NCBI RefSeq assembly: GCF_003011965.1
Contig: NZ_PXWG01000004.1
Location: forward strand, 62,001 to 126,000
Reading direction: 5' to 3'
DNA from: Streptosporangium nondiastaticum
GTDB lineage: Bacteria > Actinomycetota > Actinomycetes > Streptomycetales > Streptomycetaceae
DNA length: 64,000 nt
The notes under the pieces were generated by a model. It saw only the letters and a program-made list of their open reading frames with translations. It ran no database searches and was not told the DNA's origin. Within the stretch, counting starts at the first letter, position 1; each line of letters begins with the position of its first letter. The translations under genes and the position numbers were made by a program. Of this stretch, positions 12,701-24,700 are shown piece by piece.

Positions 12701-12776
12701 GCAGTCCCTCTTGGAGCGGCGAGAGCGGAAGGACGTCCTGCAGCCCCGGCAGCCCCCGCGGTCCTGGCTTCCTCAT
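3759..12776 (-). CDS. NRPS, modules 5-6: C-A-T-E-C-A-T-R (reductase release)
   Basis: 3005-residue non-ribosomal peptide synthetase. Order by residue: C5 with [10 protein letters not shown] near 146; A5 with TSGSTG near 602; carrier T5, LGGDSI, phosphopantetheine Ser 991; epimerase E5, HHFVVDG near 1179; C6, HHHLLLDG near 1670; A6 near 2137; T6, LGGHSL, Ser 2533; and a terminal thioester reductase from about 2605, with nucleotide motif TGATGFLG near 2612 and a GYVATKW catalytic YxxxK. No thioesterase is present, so the chain should leave as an aldehyde or, after a second reduction, an alcohol. Active-site codes read by eye: A5 D-M-T-K-L-A-V-V-S-K (no confident substrate), A6 D-V-Q-F-A-A-H-V-V-K (proline type). 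Both C domains begin [13 protein letters not shown], the form that usually follows epimerase domains. The start ATG 12776 overlaps the TGA of the upstream NRPS, and its own TGA overlaps the MbtH ATG. Confidence 0.95.
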   Translation of the reverse strand: MRKPGPRGLPGLQDVLPLSPLQEGLLFHAVYDARTPDTYAVQVAFDLEGPLDARALRTAADGLLRRHANLRAAFRQRGEGRPVQVIPREVALPWHEVDLSGTNDQASELTRLLTEDRTRRFDPARPPLLRFTLIHTGPGRHHLVFTHHHLLLDGWSLPILMRELFALYAQNSADGDDTALPPPVPYRTYLIWLAAQDHDAAKKAWQEALSGVEEPTLLATARRIPSSVAPDVLPVTLPEETTSALVKAARDHGLTPNTVVQGAWGVLLGRLLGRNDVVFGGVVSGRDPEIAGIEHMVGLFINTLPVRVRWDETESWAEFLIRLQDEQSELLEHRHLGLTEIQQLTRMRELFDTTTVFENYPLDASAWERTGSELRVRNVSASDGTHYPLSLAVIPGRRLHLRLKHRPDLMERDEAEAIAARLRMLLEAVAADPGSLVGQSDVLTAEERRRLLVEWNDTARPVPAANLPELFQEQVTRTPDRPAVLFEDTTLSYAELNALANRLAHHLIAQGVGPEDVVAVMLPKSAELLVALLAVLKAGAAYLPLDPAHPSDRLSLVLGDMRTAMVLDAGRAAGDMSGYPDTDPGDADRVAPLSPAHPAYVIYTSGSTGVPKGVAVEHRSLADYLAWAVEAYPSARGKALLHSSAAFDMTVTALFVPLLAGGCVHVAALEEGSLPREGLAGARSTFLKGTPSHLALLNSLPAEFSPTEELLLAGEALLGGPLEEWRRRHPAVTVFNVYGPTETTVSCTQYRIEPGAALPKGIVPMGRPVRNTRVYVLDGGLRLVPPGVVGELYVAGAGVARGYVNRPGLTAERFVADPFGPAGARMYRTGDLVRWTPDGELVFVGRADDQVKVRGHRIEPGEVEAVLSRHPGLVRAAVVAQEHPLSGKRLVAYAVPAAGSAVETGDLRDFARRALPDYMIPSVFVLLDELPLLPNGKLNRAALPVADACAPPATRAPRTPQEELLCGLFAQVLGVAAAGAEDNFFELGGDSIMSIQLVSKARAAGLVISLRDVFQHRTPAALALAAAAGGESEPGSEAPDAGIGRLPMTPVMHRLRERGGSPDGFHQSVLLNVPGGLGTARLTAVMQAALDHHDALRMRVIRRPGTEWQLEIAPRATVTASSCIRRVDMGGLEDTALRAAIAAEGAAAVRRLAPGDGVMLQAVWFDAGPTCPGRLLLVLHHFVVDGVSWRILLPDLASAAAAVAADRTADLAPVQTSFRRWAELLVERAQEPERVAEAAWWERVLDGPSAMPADRRPREGDTTRSLVMTIPPERAAALLTDVPAAFHAGVNDVLLTALAVAVLRRHQQRGETGAELLVDLEAHGRNEFVPSVDVSRTVGWFTSLFPVRVDLRDIDLGQVPAGGAATGQALKTVKEQLRAVPDQGLGYGLVRYLNPETRARLSRLAAPQVGFNYLGRFSAADTGEWTVAAEADALFDPAAGAGLPGPGPAHHLDVNALARESAEGPVLVASWTWNEQVLSETDVQELTGLWSQALDALIAHIRRPGAGGWTPSDLPLVSLTQNQLDRLAEAWAGRADVEEILPLSPLQEGLLFHAAFDDQLPDVYTVQLALSLQGHLDVPALRSVAAALLRRHANLRAGFWQEDADHPVQVIPREVELPWHEVDLSGTNDQDSELTRLLTEDRARRFDPAHPPLLRFTLIHTGPDRHHLVFTHHHLLLDGWSLPILMRELFALYAQDSDDTALPPSVPYRSYLTWLAGQDHDAARKAWQEALTGVEEPTLLAPVSAAPGAGRHAEVTGELPETLTAALTAWARRHELTLNTVVQGAWGVLLGRLLHRHDVVFGATVSGRPPEVAGIEDMVGLFINTLPVRVRWDDTESWADMLTRLQEEQSALLEHQHLGLAGIQQLAGVRTLFDTTTVFESYPVDAGALEKTAPALRLVDIEAADGTHYPLSLAVIPGPALRLRLQYRPDAVEREAAEAVVTRLRLLLEAVVTRPGQPVGHVDLLTAEERGRLLGFTTDPAPGGPLPALFEARVKDSPDAVAVLHDGVEITYEELNARANRLARVLVRRGAGPDRVVAVALPRSVHAVIGLLAVLKAGGVYLPVDPEHPAERIAFMLADVRPAHVLSDAATAPRLPDLGGVPSLLIDRLDLDHEDGSDLTDADRPAPLSPAQLAYVIYTSGSTGRPKGVMMSCGALANLLAWHASAMPAGPGARVAQFTAISFDVSVQEILSTLVSDACLVIPAEDVRRDAAAFVAWLRRHEVGKLFAPSLVIEVLCEAAVERGETLPALVDVAQAGEALRLSEPVRRFHRGVRRRLHNHYGPAETHVVTAFTLPEEEAEWPGAAPIGRPIRNVGAYVLDAGLRPVPPGVVGELYLAGAQLARGYLRRPGLTAGRFVANPFGGPGARMYRTGDLVRWDFAGNLEYVGRADRQVKVRGFRIEPGEIEAAFARHEDVGRAAVVAREDRPGDTRLVAYVVPGPGRRVQVPALRRHLAALLPDYMIPAAVLEVGALPLTANGKLDRDALPAPEAGGPSTGGAPRNSREEVLAGLFAEVLRLPAVGVDDDFFALGGHSLLATRLINRIRSEWGMELSARAFFQSPTVAGLAAVVDAAERPRTGSADSIDFRAEAVLDPAITTEACRPADPRVHTAPRRVLLTGATGFLGSFLLRELLDRTEADVWCLVRAADDEEAGERLRSGLAAYRLWDEALRGRIVAVAGDLEKPLLGLTGERFAALADRIEVIYHNGARVNIVDSYARLKAANVLGTQEVVRLAATARVKPLHYVSSSAAGVGRGRTPDVVREDHRVAPECVASNGYVATKWVAEKLVRAARERGVPAVIYRPSRVSGHTGTGACTTGDALWTMVRAIIELRAAPDRTVREGKRFDVDLVPVDHVAGAIVHLSRQPEPESEPEPGVKVFHVTNPEPLGFDALIDCLRRLGYDIASLSYEEWKNLLLGAADAQASLAPAALLAQGLQVGAVSPRYDRSNTERGLKGSGIACPVVGDELVAEYVRYFVGSGFFPAPASAPASTAGGRNHTLHPRKDRT
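7570..7960 (-). repeat. near-identical condensation-domain segment, copy in module 6
   Basis: Part of C6 that is nearly base-for-base the same as 12130-12534 in C5, including synonymous positions. Both copies have the same run of AT-richer codons around the HHHLLLDGW motif, encoded by an unusually G/T-rich stretch on the plus strand. Such identity at silent sites points to recent duplication or gene conversion between the modules. Confidence 0.8.
8641..8793 (-). repeat. near-identical epimerase segment, copy in module 5
   Basis: Part of E5 (protein segment around [19 protein letters not shown] and [15 protein letters not shown]) that matches 13231-13383 in E4 almost base for base. A second matching block of E5 and E4 lies at about 9100-9260 and 13690-13850. 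Confidence 0.75.
12130..12534 (-). repeat. near-identical condensation-domain segment, copy in module 5
   Basis: Partner of 7570-7960. Differences are scattered single bases and a short insertion (the extra residues NSADGD in the copy here). The segment covers the active-site HHHLLLDGW region of C5. Confidence 0.8.
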
Positions 12777-15700
12777 TCCTGGGTCCCCCACTCCGCTTCC
12801 AGCGCGTCGATCTCGGCCTGGTCCAGTGAGACGAGCGGCAGGTCCGAGGGCGTCCACCCGCCCGCTCCGGGCTGACCGGCGTGGATGATGAACGCGTCCA
12901 GCGCCTGAGCCCACAGCTCGGTGAGCTCCTGCACGTCCTTCTCGGACAGCGCCTGCTCGTTCCACGTCCAGGAGGCCACCAGCTCGGGCCCCTCGGCACG
13001 GTCTGTCGCAAGGGCATTGATCTCGAGGTGGTGGGCCGGCGGCAGCGCGGCGTCGGCCGGATCGAAGAGGGCGTCGGCTTCCTCGGCCACGGCCCACTCA
13101 CCGGTGTCGGCTGCGGAGAATCGGCCCAGATAGTTGAACCCCACCTGGGGAGTGGCCAGGTCCGACAGCCGTGCACGGGCTTCCGGGTTGAGGTAGCGGG
13201 CGAGCCCGTAGCCCAGTCCGTGGTCAGGGACCGCCCGTAGCTGCTCCTTGACCGTCTTCAGCGCCTGCCCGGTGGCTGCCCCTCCGGCCGGCACCTGACC
13301 GAGGTCGATGTCGCGGAGGTCGAGGCGTACGGGGAACAGGCTGGTGAACCAGCCCACCGTGCGCGACACGTCGACACCGGGAACGAACTCCTCCCGGCCG
13401 TGCCCCTCCACATCGACCAGCAGCTCCGCCCCCGGCTCGCCGCGACGCTGGTGCCGGCCCAGGACGGCGACTGCCAGCGCGGTCAGCAGGACGTCGTTGA
13501 CGTTCGCATGGAACGCGGCAGGCACATCGGCCAGCAGTGCCGCCGCGCGCGCCGGGGGGACCGTCACCACCAGGGACCGCGTCGCGCGGCCCTCCCGGGG
13601 CAGTTGATCGGCGGGCATCACGCTCGGGCCGTCGAGAACGCGTTCCCACCACGCCGCCTCGGCGACCCGCTTCGGTTCCCGGGCGTGCTCCACCAGCAGC
13701 TCGGCCCACCGGCGGAACGACGTCTGCACGGGGGCCAGGCCGGCTGTCCGGTCCGCCGCGACAGCAGCCGCGGCAGAGGCCAGATCCGGCAGCAGAATGC
13801 GCCAGGACACTCCGTCGACCACGAGATGGTGCAGCACCAGCAGCAACCGGCCCGGGTGGGCGGGCCCGGCATCGAACCGCACCGCCTGCAGCATCACTCC
13901 GTCGCCGGGCCGCAACCGCCCCCGTGCCCGACGGGCCTCGTCCGCGATCAGCCCGCCCGGTACGCGCCCGTCCCCTCCGCCGACGTCGATCCGCCGGACC
14001 AGATCCGCTGCGGGCACGCAGCCACGAGGCCTGCTGTACAGCGACCATTCACCGTCGGGCGACCGCTCCAAGCGGGTCCGCAGGACATCGTGGTGATCGA
14101 TGACGGCCTGCAACGCCCCGGTCAGCTGCTCCTCGGTCACGCCTGCGGGAACGTTCAGCAGAACCGCCTGGCTGAACCGGTCGAGACCGTGTTCCTCCTC
14201 GTGCTCCAGCCCCTGCTCCCGCAGCCAGTGCATGATCGGGGTGGCCGGTATCCGGCCGACACCGAGGTCCGCAGCGTGTGCGGATGACTGTGTCTGCGCG
14301 TCGCTCGCGGTGACGACCCCGGCGAGGCCGGCGGGGGTCTGCTGCTGGAAGACGTCCTTGGCGCTCATGGCCAGCCCGGCGGCGCGGGCCTTGGACACGA
14401 GCTGGATGGACATGATGCTGTCGCCGCCGAGCTCGAAGAAGTTGTCCTCGGCGCCCACCTCGGGAACGTCCAGCACTTGGGCGAACAGGGTGCAGAGCAG
14501 TTCTTCCTGCGGCGTGCGCGGACCGCGCGTCCTCGGCACCGCGGCGAGGCCGGGCGCCGGCAGCGCTGCCCGGTTCAGCTTCCCGTTCGGCAGCAGGGGC
14601 AGCCCGTCGAGCGGTACGAACACCGCCGGGATCATGTAGTCCGGCAGCGCGCGCCGCAGGAAGCCCCGCAAGGCTGCGGTGTCCACGGTGGATCCGGCGG
14701 CCGGCACCACGTATGCGATGAGGCGCTTTCCGGAGGGCTCGTGCTCGTGGGCGACGACGACAGCCCGCCGGAGACCGGGATGGCGGGAGAGGGCGGCCTC
14801 GATCTCTCCCAGTTCGATCCGGTGGCCCCTGACCTTGACCTGGTCGTCGGCCCGGCCCACGAAGGCCAGTTCGCCGTCGGGCGTCCGGCGGACGAGGTCG
14901 CCTGTGCGGTACATGCGGGATCCGGCCGGGCCGAAGGGATCGGCCACGAACCGCTCAGCCGTCAGGCCGGGGCGGTTCACGTATCCCCTCGCGACTCCCG
15001 CCCCCGCCAGGTACAGCTCGCCCACCACACCGGGTGGCACCAGCCGCAGGCCGCCGTCCAGCACGTGCGCCCGGACGTTGGCGATCGGAGCACCGATCAG
15101 CGGGGCGGCGTCCGGGTCGTCTTCCGCGGCGTACCAGGCCGTCGCGTAAACGGTGGCTTCGGTCGGGCCGTAGAGGTTCGCGACGCGGCAGCCCGGCAGC
15201 GCCGTACGGACATCGCGAACGGCGCGGGCCGAGAGCGCCTCGCCCGCCAGGACCACCGTGCCGGCCGTGACCTTGGCGTCGTGGGAGAGCAGTTGTGACA
15301 GGGCCGACGGCACGGTGCTGATCAGGGTGCCGGTCCATCCGCGGTCCTCGGGGCGCTCGGTCAGGGCGAGCACGTCGCGCACGATCTCGATCGTCCCGCC
15401 GGAGGCCAGCGGGCCGAACATCTCGAAGACCGAGACGTCGAAGTTCAACGACGTCGAGGCCAGCACGCGGGACAGCTGCCCGGAGCCGAACTCCGTGACC
15501 GCCCAGCGGACCAGGTTTGCGGCGCTGCGGTGGGAGACCGCCGTGCCCTTCGGCCGGCCGGTGGAACCGGAGGTGTAGATGACGTAGGCCGGATGGTCGG
15601 CCGCGGCTCGGTGGCCTTCCGCCGGGCTGAGGCCGCCCGGCGCCCGGCGGGCGATGTCCTCGCTGGTCCCGGCCTGGTCGAGCACGATCAGCGGGGTGTC

Positions 15701-18700
15701 CGTCGGGGGCAGGCCGTCGGCGACCTCGCGCGTGGTCAGCCACATCACGGGGCGGGCGTCCGACAGCATGAACGCGATCCGGTCGGCCGGGTATCCCGGG
15801 TCCACGGGGAGGTAGGCGGCTCCGGCCTTGAGCACCGCGAGCACAGCGACCATCATCTCGGCCGAGCGGGGCACGGCGAGCCCGACCAGGTGTTCCGGTT
15901 CCGCGCCCCGCTCGACCAGGTACCCGGCCAGCTGGTCGGCCCGCGCGTTCAGCTGCGCGTAGGACAGTTCGAGGTCCTGGAACACCACGGCCGTCGCGTG
16001 CGGAGTCCGGGCGGCCTGGGCCTCGAACAGCTCGGAGAGGGTGGCTGCGGGAACCTCCGCAGCGGTGTCGTTCCACTCCACCAGCAGCCGGTGCCGCTCG
16101 CCCGCGGTCAGTATGTCCAGCTGGTCCAAGGGCCGTCCGGGGTCCGCGGCCACCGCTTCCAGGAGCAGGCGCAGCCGCGTCACCATCGGCTCGATCGTGC
16201 ACCGGTCGAACAGGTCGGTGCGGTAGTCGATGCTGCCGTCGAGACCGTCCGGGCTGCCGTCGTCCGCCCGGGTCTCCCGGACGTTGACGGTCAGGTCCAG
16301 CTTGGCGACGCCGACCTCGACGGGTTCGGGTGCGCAGTCGAGCCCGGGGAGTGCGGGCCGGGCCTCCGGGGTGTTCTGGAAGGCCAGCATCACCTGGAAC
16401 AGCGGGTGATGGGCGAGCGACCTGTCCGGATTGATTAACTCCACCAGCCGTTCGAACGGGACGTCCTGGTGCGCGTAGGCGGCCAGGTCGGTCTCCCGGA
16501 CCCGCCCGAGCAGTTCGCGGAAGCTCGGGTTGCCGGAGGTGTCCGTGCGCAGCACCAGCGTGTTGACGAAGAAGCCGACCAGTTCGTCCAGCGCTTCGTC
16601 CGTGCGGCCCGCGACCGGGCTGCCCAGGGGAATGTCCGTCCCCGCACCCGAGCGGGTCAGCAGGGCGGCAACCGCGGCTTGCAGCACCATGAACAGGCTG
16701 ACCTGATGGTCCTGAGCCAGCGCGATCAAGGCGCGGTGCAGGTCCGGACCGATGCGGAACGCGACCGAGTCCCCGTCATAGCCGGCGACGGCGGGCCTGG
16801 GGCGATCGGTCGGCAGGTCGAGCCGGCCGGGCAGTCCGTCCAGGGCGGAGCGCCAGTAGGCCAGCTGCTGGGAGACGACGCTGTCCGGATCGTCCTCGCT
16901 GCCGAGCACGTCGTGCTGCCAGAGGGCGTAATCGGCGTACTGCACCGGAAGAGGCGGCCACGACGGGGCCTCGCCCCGGCACCGCGCGGCGTATGCCACG
17001 CCGAGGTCACGCGCCAGCGGCGCCAGCGACCAGCCGTCGGCCGCGATGTGATGCACCACGAGGGCCAGCACCTGGTCCCGAGCGCCCAGGGTGAAGAGCC
17101 GGGCCCGGACCGGGAGCTCCGCGGCGAGGTCGAAGGGGTGACGGGCCGCCGCGTTCAGCACGGCGGCCAGGTCCGTCCCGCCGGCCCGCACGACTTCGAG
17201 CGCGGGCCGCCGCTGCAGGGCGCTGACCGTGTCGACGACGTGCTGGCGGGGCACGCCCTGCGCCTCCGGGAACACCGTCCGCAGGCTCTCGTGCCGGCCG
17301 AGGACGTCACCCAGTGCCGCCTCCAGGGCGGCCACGTCCAGTTCGCCGGACAGCCGCACGCACAGCGGGAGGTTGTACGTCGGGCTGGGCCCTTCCAGCT
17401 GGTTGAGGAACCACAGGCGGCGCTGCGCGAAGGACAGGGGGACTTCCTCCGGCCGCGCCGTGGCCCGCAACGGGACGCGTGCGTGCGCGTGCCCGTACAG
17501 CCGCTCGGCGAGGCCCGCGACGGTCGGGGCGTCGAAGAGCGTGCGGACGGAGAGCTCGACGCCGAACGCGGAGCGGATCCGGCTGGTCAGCCGGGTGGCG
17601 AGGAGCGAGTGCCCGCCCAGTTCGAAGAAGTTGTCCTCGGTGCCGACCTCGGGGAGGCCGAGTACCTGGGCGAAGAGGCCGCAGAGCAGTTCTTCCTGGG
17701 GTGTGCGTGGCGCACGCGTTGCCGCCGTCGTACCGGGCTCGGGCGTCGGCAGTGCTGCCCGGTCGAGCTTTCCGTTCGGGAGCAGGGGCAGCTCGTCGAG
17801 CGGTACGAACACCGACGGGATCATGTAGTCGGGAAGTGCGCGCCGGGCGAAGTCGCGCAGTTCTGCGGTGTCCACGGTGGATCCGGTGGCCGGCACCACG
17901 TACGCGATGAGGCGCTTTCCGGAGGGCTCGTGCTCGTGGGCGACGACGGCAGCGCGTACGAGGCCGGGGTGGCGGGAGAGTACGGCTTCGACCTCGCTCG
18001 GCTCGATCCGGTGGCCCCTGACCTTGACCTGGTCGTCGGCCCGGCCCACGAAGGCCAGTTCGCCGTCGGACGTCCGGCGGACGAGGTCGCCCGTGCGGTA
18101 CATGCGGGATCCTGCCGGGCCGAAGGGATCGGCCACGAACCGCTCAGCCGTCAGGCCGGGGCGGTTCACGTATCCCCTCGCCACTCCTGCCCCGGCCACG
18201 TACAGCTCGCCCACCACGCCGGGCGGCACCAGCCGCAGACCGCCGTCCAGCACGTACGCCCGCGTATTGGCGACCGGAGTACCGATGGGTGCTGCCGGCG
18301 GCCACTCCGAGGACCGCTCCGCCAGGTGGTGCGCGGTCACGACGTGCGTTTCCGTGGGTCCGTAGTGGTTGTGCAGCCGCCGCGTTCCCTCGCGGAAGAA
18401 CTCGCGCACCGCGTCGGTGAGCGTCAGCGCTTCTCCGGCCTGCGCGACGTGCCGCAGCGCCGGGAGCCGCCGGCCTTGTTCGACCGCTGCCGTGCACACG
18501 GCGTCGACGACCAGGTTCGGGGCGTACAGCTCGCTGATCTCGTTCCGCTCCAGCCAGCGGACGAGCTCGCCGGCGTCGCGGCGTACGTCTTCGGTGGGGA
18601 CGACCAACGAGCGACCGGACGTCAGCGCGCCGAGGATCTCCTGTACCGATACGTCGAAGCTGATCGTCGTGAACTGCGCGGTACGACCGCCGTTCTCGCC

Positions 18701-21700
18701 GGACGGCAGGGCTGCCCTTTGCCATGCCAGCAGGTTCACCAGCCCGCCGCAGGGCATGGCGACGCCCTTGGGCCTTCCGGTGGAACCCGACGTGTAGATC
18801 ACGTAGGCCGGGTGGTGCGGCGAGAGGGGGCAGGTCCGGTCGGCGCCGGCCAGGTCGGTGCCGGACCGGCTGCCGACGAGTGCCCTGGTGTCGTCGTGGT
18901 CGAGCACCATGCGCGGTACGGCCCCGGCAGCCCCCGCCTCGGGAGCCGTCGCCTCGACCGCGGACGTGGTCAGCAGCAGCGCCGCTCCGGCGTCCTCAAG
19001 GACGAAGGAGATGCGCTCGGCCGGATGTTCCGGGTCCAGCGGCAGGTAGGCCGCCCCCGCCTTGAGCACCGCGAGCATCGCCACCAGCAGCTCGCCGGAC
19101 CTGGGCAGGAGGAGCGCGACGATCTGTTCGGGACCGACGCCTCGCCGGACCAGCTCCCGCGCCAGCCGGTTGGCCCGCGTGTTGAGCTCCGCGTAGGACA
19201 CCACGGTGCCGGGACGGGTGGCCGGAACGGTGTCCGCAGGGGACGTCCCCACGGCGGCCGGGAAGACCAGCGCGGCCTTGTCCGGAGTGCGGGCGGCCTG
19301 CGCCTGCAGCAGTTCCGGCAGGCTCGCCGCCGGGACCGGCCGGGCCGTGTCGTTCCACTCCACCAGCAGCCGGTGCCGTTCCTCCGCGGTCAGCGTATCG
19401 GTCTGTCCGATGGGCCGTCCGGGGTCGGCGGCCACGGCTTCCAGCAGCCGGTTGAACCGGGCCGCGATCGCCTCGGCCGCGTCCGGCGTGAACAGGTCCG
19501 GCCGGTAGCCGAGCGTGAACCGCAGGCACGTGCCCGGGAAGGCGATGAGGGTCAGCGGGTAGTGCGTCGCGTCGTGGGCGGTCAGGCCGGTCACTTGCAC
19601 GCCGGCCAGGGACGCCTGAACGGCATCGGTGTCGAGGGGATAGTTCTCGAACACCGTCGTGGTGTCGAACAGCTCCCGCATCCCCGTCATGCGCTGGATC
19701 CCGGCCAGCCCCAGGTGCTGGTGCTCCAGCAGCCCCGACTGCTCGTCCTGCAGCCGCGTCAGCATGCCCGACCACGTCTCGGCCTCGTCCCAGCGCACGC
19801 GTACGGGCAGGGTGTTGATGAACAGACCCACCATCTCCTCGACGCCGGAGATCTCCGGCGTACGACCGGAGACGGTGGCTCCGAAGATCACGTCATGCCG
19901 GTTCAGCGCGCGCCCGAGCAGAGCTCCCCAGACTCCCTGGACCACGGTGTTGAGCGTCAGCCCGTGACCGCGCGCCACCTTCGCCAGCGCCGAGGTCAGC
20001 TCTTCCGGCAGCTCCCACCCGAGCTCCTCGGGCGGCGTCACCGTGCCGCCGGCGCCCGCCGGGGCCAGCAACGTCGGCTCCGCCACCCCCGCCAGCGCCT
20101 CCCGCCAGGCCTCCTCGGCCGCGCCCCGGTCCTGCCCCGCCAGCCAGGCCAGGTAGTTCCGGTACGGCACGACGGCCGGCAGGCCCGTGCCGTCCCCGCG
20201 CCGGGAGTACAGGGTGAACAGTTCCTGGACGAGGATCGGCAGCGACCACCCGTCGATCAGGAGGTGATGGCTCAGGAACACCAGGCAGTACCGCTCGGGA
20301 GCGAGCCGGACCAGAGTGAAGCGCAGCAAGGGCGGACGGGCCGGATCGAACCTCTCGGCCCGGTCCTCGTCCACCAGCCGAGCCAGCTCCTGATCCTGTT
20401 CCCGGCCGTCCCGGCGATCGGTGAGGTCCACCTCGCGCCACGGCAGCTCCACCTCTCGCGGGATCACCTGCAGCGGCTGGTCCGCACCCTGCTGCCAGAA
20501 CCCCGCCCGCAGGTTCGGGTGCCGGTGCAGCAACGCCGCCACCGCGGTCCGCAGCGCCGCGGCGTCGACGCGTCCGTGGAGCTCGAAGACGAGCTGGACG
20601 GTGTAGACGTCCGGGGCCTGCCGGTCGAAGGCCGTGTGGAAGAGCAGCCCTTCCTGGAGCGGCGAGAGCGGAAGAACTTCCTGCGGCTCGGACGCCTCAC
20701 CCCACGCCTCCGCCAGCCGGTCGCGCTGGTCCTGCGTCAGCGCGATCAGCGGTAGCCCGGGGCTCGTTCCGCTCTCCTCGACGGCGGTCGCGGCCGCGGC
20801 AGCCGCCAGGGCCGCCGCGGTCTGGTGCAGGAACACATCGCGAGGGGTGATGGCCAGACCCGCCTCGCGTGCCCGGGACACCAGCTGGATGGAGACGATG
20901 CTGTCCCCGCCGAGCGCGAAGAAGCCGTCGTCGGCACCGACGTCGGCCACACCCAGCAGCTCGGCGAAGAGATCGGAAAGGATCTTTTCCTGAGGCGTGC
21001 GCGGGGCACGCGACGGCCGTCCTCCGGCCGCGCGAGTGACGTCGGGGGCGGGGAGCCCCGCCCGGTCCAGCTTTCCGCTGGGCAGCAAGGGCAGCTCGTC
21101 CAGCAGGACGAACGCGCCCGGGACCATGTAGTCCGGCAACAGGCCCTGTGCGTGTTCCCGCAGCTCCGTGGCGGCCACGGCGGAACCGGCTGCCGGTACC
21201 ACGTACGCCACGAGCCACCGCCCGGACGGCCCGTCCTCCCGGAGCGTCACCGCGGCCCGGGCCACGCCGGGATGCCGTACCAGCGCGGTTTCGACCTCGC
21301 CGGGTTCGATGCGGAAGCCCCGGACCTTCACCTGGTCGTCGGACCGGCCCAGGAACTCCAGCATCCCGTCCGGGCGGCGGCGCGCCAGGTCCCCCGTGCG
21401 GTACATGCGCGAACCCGCCGGGCCGAAGGGATCGGGTACGAACCGCAGCGCCGTCGTTCCGGGCCGGTTCACGTACCCGCGGGCCAGCGCCCGTCCGGCC
21501 AGGTACAGCTCGCCCACCACGCCCGGCGGCACCAGCTGCAGGGCGTCGTCCAGCACATGGACCCGCGTGTTCGAGATCGGCGCGCCGATGGACACCGTTC
21601 CCGGCGCCGTTCCGGCGAAGTCCTGAGGGCAGGCCCAGGCCGTGACGTCGACGGCGGCCTCGGTCGGTCCGTAGAGGTTGTGCAGCGGCGCGCCGAGCGT

Positions 21701-24700
21701 CTGCTGGAACTGTGCGATCAGCTCGGGCGGCAGTGCCTCACCGCTGCAGAACACCCGGCGCAGCGTCCGGCAGTCCTTCGCCGCGGGCGTCTTCAGGAAG
21801 GCGTGCAGCATCGACGGGACGAAGTGGGCCGTGGTCACCTGCTCGGTACGGATCAGGCCGGCGAGATGGGCGGGGTCCTTGTGGCCCTCGGGCCTCGCCA
21901 CGACCAGCGTCGCGCCTTCGGTCAGGGGCCAGAAGAACTCCCAGACCGAGACGTCGAAGGTGAAGGGCGTCTTCTGCAGGACCCGGTCGGTCGCGTCGAG
22001 GCGGTACTCGGCCTGCATCCAGTGGAGCCGGTTGACGATCGCGGTGTGCGGGACCGCGACGCCCTTGGGCCTGCCGGTGGAGCCGGAGGTGTAGATGACG
22101 TAGGCGGGGTGGAGCGGGGTGAGCAGGCCCTTACGGTCGGGGTCGGTGCTCGGGCAGGCGTCCAGGGCGCCGGTCGCGTCGAGTTCGTCGAGCGTCGTGC
22201 GCGGCATGTGCGGCGGCAGTACGGGCCCGCCTTCGGTGGTGGTCAGTACGGTCACCGGTCGCGCGTCGTCGAGCATGAACGCGGTCCGCTCGGCGGGCTG
22301 GACCGGGTCGACGGGCAGGTAGGCGGCACCGGACTTGAGGACCGCCAGCAGGGCCGCGACCAGCTCCGCCGACCGCGGCAGGGCGACGGCCACGACGCGC
22401 TCGGGCCCGGCGCCCTGCTCGATCAGGAAGTGCGCGAGCCGGTTCGCCCGGGCGTTGAGCTCGGCGTAGGTCAGCCCGGTGCCCTCGAAGACCAGCGCCA
22501 GGGCTTGGGGAGTGCGCGCGGCTTGCGTCTCGAACAGCGTCGGCAGGTCGGACTCCGGCACCGGCCGGGCGGTGTCGTTCCACTGCACGAGCAGCTGCTC
22601 GCGCTCCTCCCGGCTGAGAATGCCAATGCTGCCGATCGGCTGCTCGGGGTCGGCCACCACGGCTTCCAGCAGCCGTGTGTACCTGCTGACCAGGGTCCGG
22701 ACGGAGGCGGCGTCGAACAGGTCGGTGCTGTACTCGACGAGGCCCTCCATGCCACCGGCGGCGCCGGGCTCGCCGGTCCCGGTGCTGCTCTCGCCCCCGG
22801 TCCCGGTCCGGCGCTCCGTGAGTTCGACGGTGAGATCGAACTTGGTCGTGCCGGTCCGTACGCCTTCGGCCTCGGCCCGCAGGCCGGGAAGCTCCAGAGC
22901 GGGCTCGGCGGTGTTGTGGAAGGCCAGCGCGACCTGGAAAAGCGGGTGGTGGGCCGGCGAGCGAGCCGGCCGCAGGTCCTCCACCAGGCGTTCGAACGGC
23001 AGGTCCTGGTGGGCGTAGGCGGCCAGGTCGGTCTCGCGGACCCGCTCCAGCAGCGTCCGGAAGCCCGGGTTGCCGGAGGTGTCGGTGCGCAGCACCAGGG
23101 TGTTGACGAAGAACCCGATGAGGTCGTCCAGGCTCTCGTCCGTGCGCCCGGCGACCGGGGAGCCGATCGGGATGTCGGTGCCCGCGCCCAGCCGGGTCAG
23201 CAGGGCCGCCAAAGCCGCTTGGGCGACCATGAAGACGCTCGCTCGGCTCTGCTTCGCGAGGTCGGTGAGCCCCCGGTGCAGGTCCGCACTGAGCGTGAAG
23301 CTGTGGTGGGCGCCCCGGTGGCTGGTCACTGCCGGGCGCGGACGGTCGACCGGCAGCTCCAGACGGCCGGGGAGCCCGGCGAGGGCGTTCCGCCAGTACG
23401 AGAGCTGCTGCGACGCCAGGCTGACGGCGTCGCCTTCCCCGCCCTCCTCGCTCCGTTCGCCGCCTTCGGCTCCCGGGCCTCCTTCGTCACCGAGGAGCTC
23501 GCGCTGCCAGAGCGTGTAGTCGGCGTACTGGACCGGCAGCGGCGACCACGCGGGTGCGGTGCCGGTGACCCGCGCGCGGTAGGCGGTGCCCAGATCCCTG
23601 GCCAGGGGCGCCAGCGACCATCCGTCACCCGCGATGTGGTGCAGGACGAGAACCAGTACGTGATCCCGCGGGCCGAGGACGAACAGCGTGGCGCGCAGCG
23701 GCAGCTCGGCGGCCAGGTCGAACGCGTACCGGACCGCCTCGGCCACCTTCTCCGCCGGCCTCGCCTCGTCGGCCCCGTGAGACTCACCGGGGCCGTCGGC
23801 CGCTGCGATCCGGGAGATCTCCAGCGCGGGCCGCGCGGCCGCCGCGTCGAGGACGAGCTGGCGCGGCCGCCCGGAGTCCTCGGGGAACGTCGTGCGCAGG
23901 CTCTCGTGCCGGGCGACCACGTCGGCCAGTGCCGCGGCGAGGGCGTCGTGGTCCAAGGCGCCCGTCAGCCGCACGGCCAGGGGGACGTTGTACGTCGCGC
24001 CGGGCCCCTCCAGCCGGTGCAGGAACCACAGCCGGCGCTGCGCGAAGGACAAGGGGATCTCTTCCGGGCGGGCCACCGGGCGCAGCGCCGGCCGGGCCGG
24101 CCGTGCCGCGGTGAGCTGCTCGGCGAGGGCGGCGACGGTCGGCGCCTCGAAGAGCAGGCGGACCGGGAGTTCGATGCCCAGCTCCGACCTGACCCTGCTC
24201 GTCAGGCGGGTGGCCAGCAGGGAGTGCCCGCCGAGGTCGAAGAAGCTGTCGTCGATGCCGACGGCGGACAGGCCGAGGACGTCCGCGAACAGTCCGCACA
24301 GGAGCTCCTCCTGCGCGGTGCGCGGGGCACGGCCGGTCGATGCCGCGCCGAAGTCGGGTGCGGGCAGGGCCGCGCGGTCGAGCTTTCCGTTGACGGTCAG
24401 GGGCAGGCGGTCGAGGACGAGGACGGCGGCCGGCTGCATGTAGTCCGGCAGCCGGTCCCGCAGGTACGAGCGCAGGGCGGTGACCAGCGCGCCGGTCCGC
24501 CGACCGGCGTCGGGGTCGTTGGTGCAGGCCGACAGCTCCGCGTGCTCGGTGGCCGTGGGCAGATAGGTGTCCACGGGCGTGGCGGACGCGGTATGTGCGG
24601 CCTCGGCGAAGACGACGTCGAGGCTGCCCTCGGCTCCGGTGCCCGACCAGGTCACGGCGACGTCGTAGCCGAGCTCCGTGCCGAGTTCGTGGAAGGCTTC

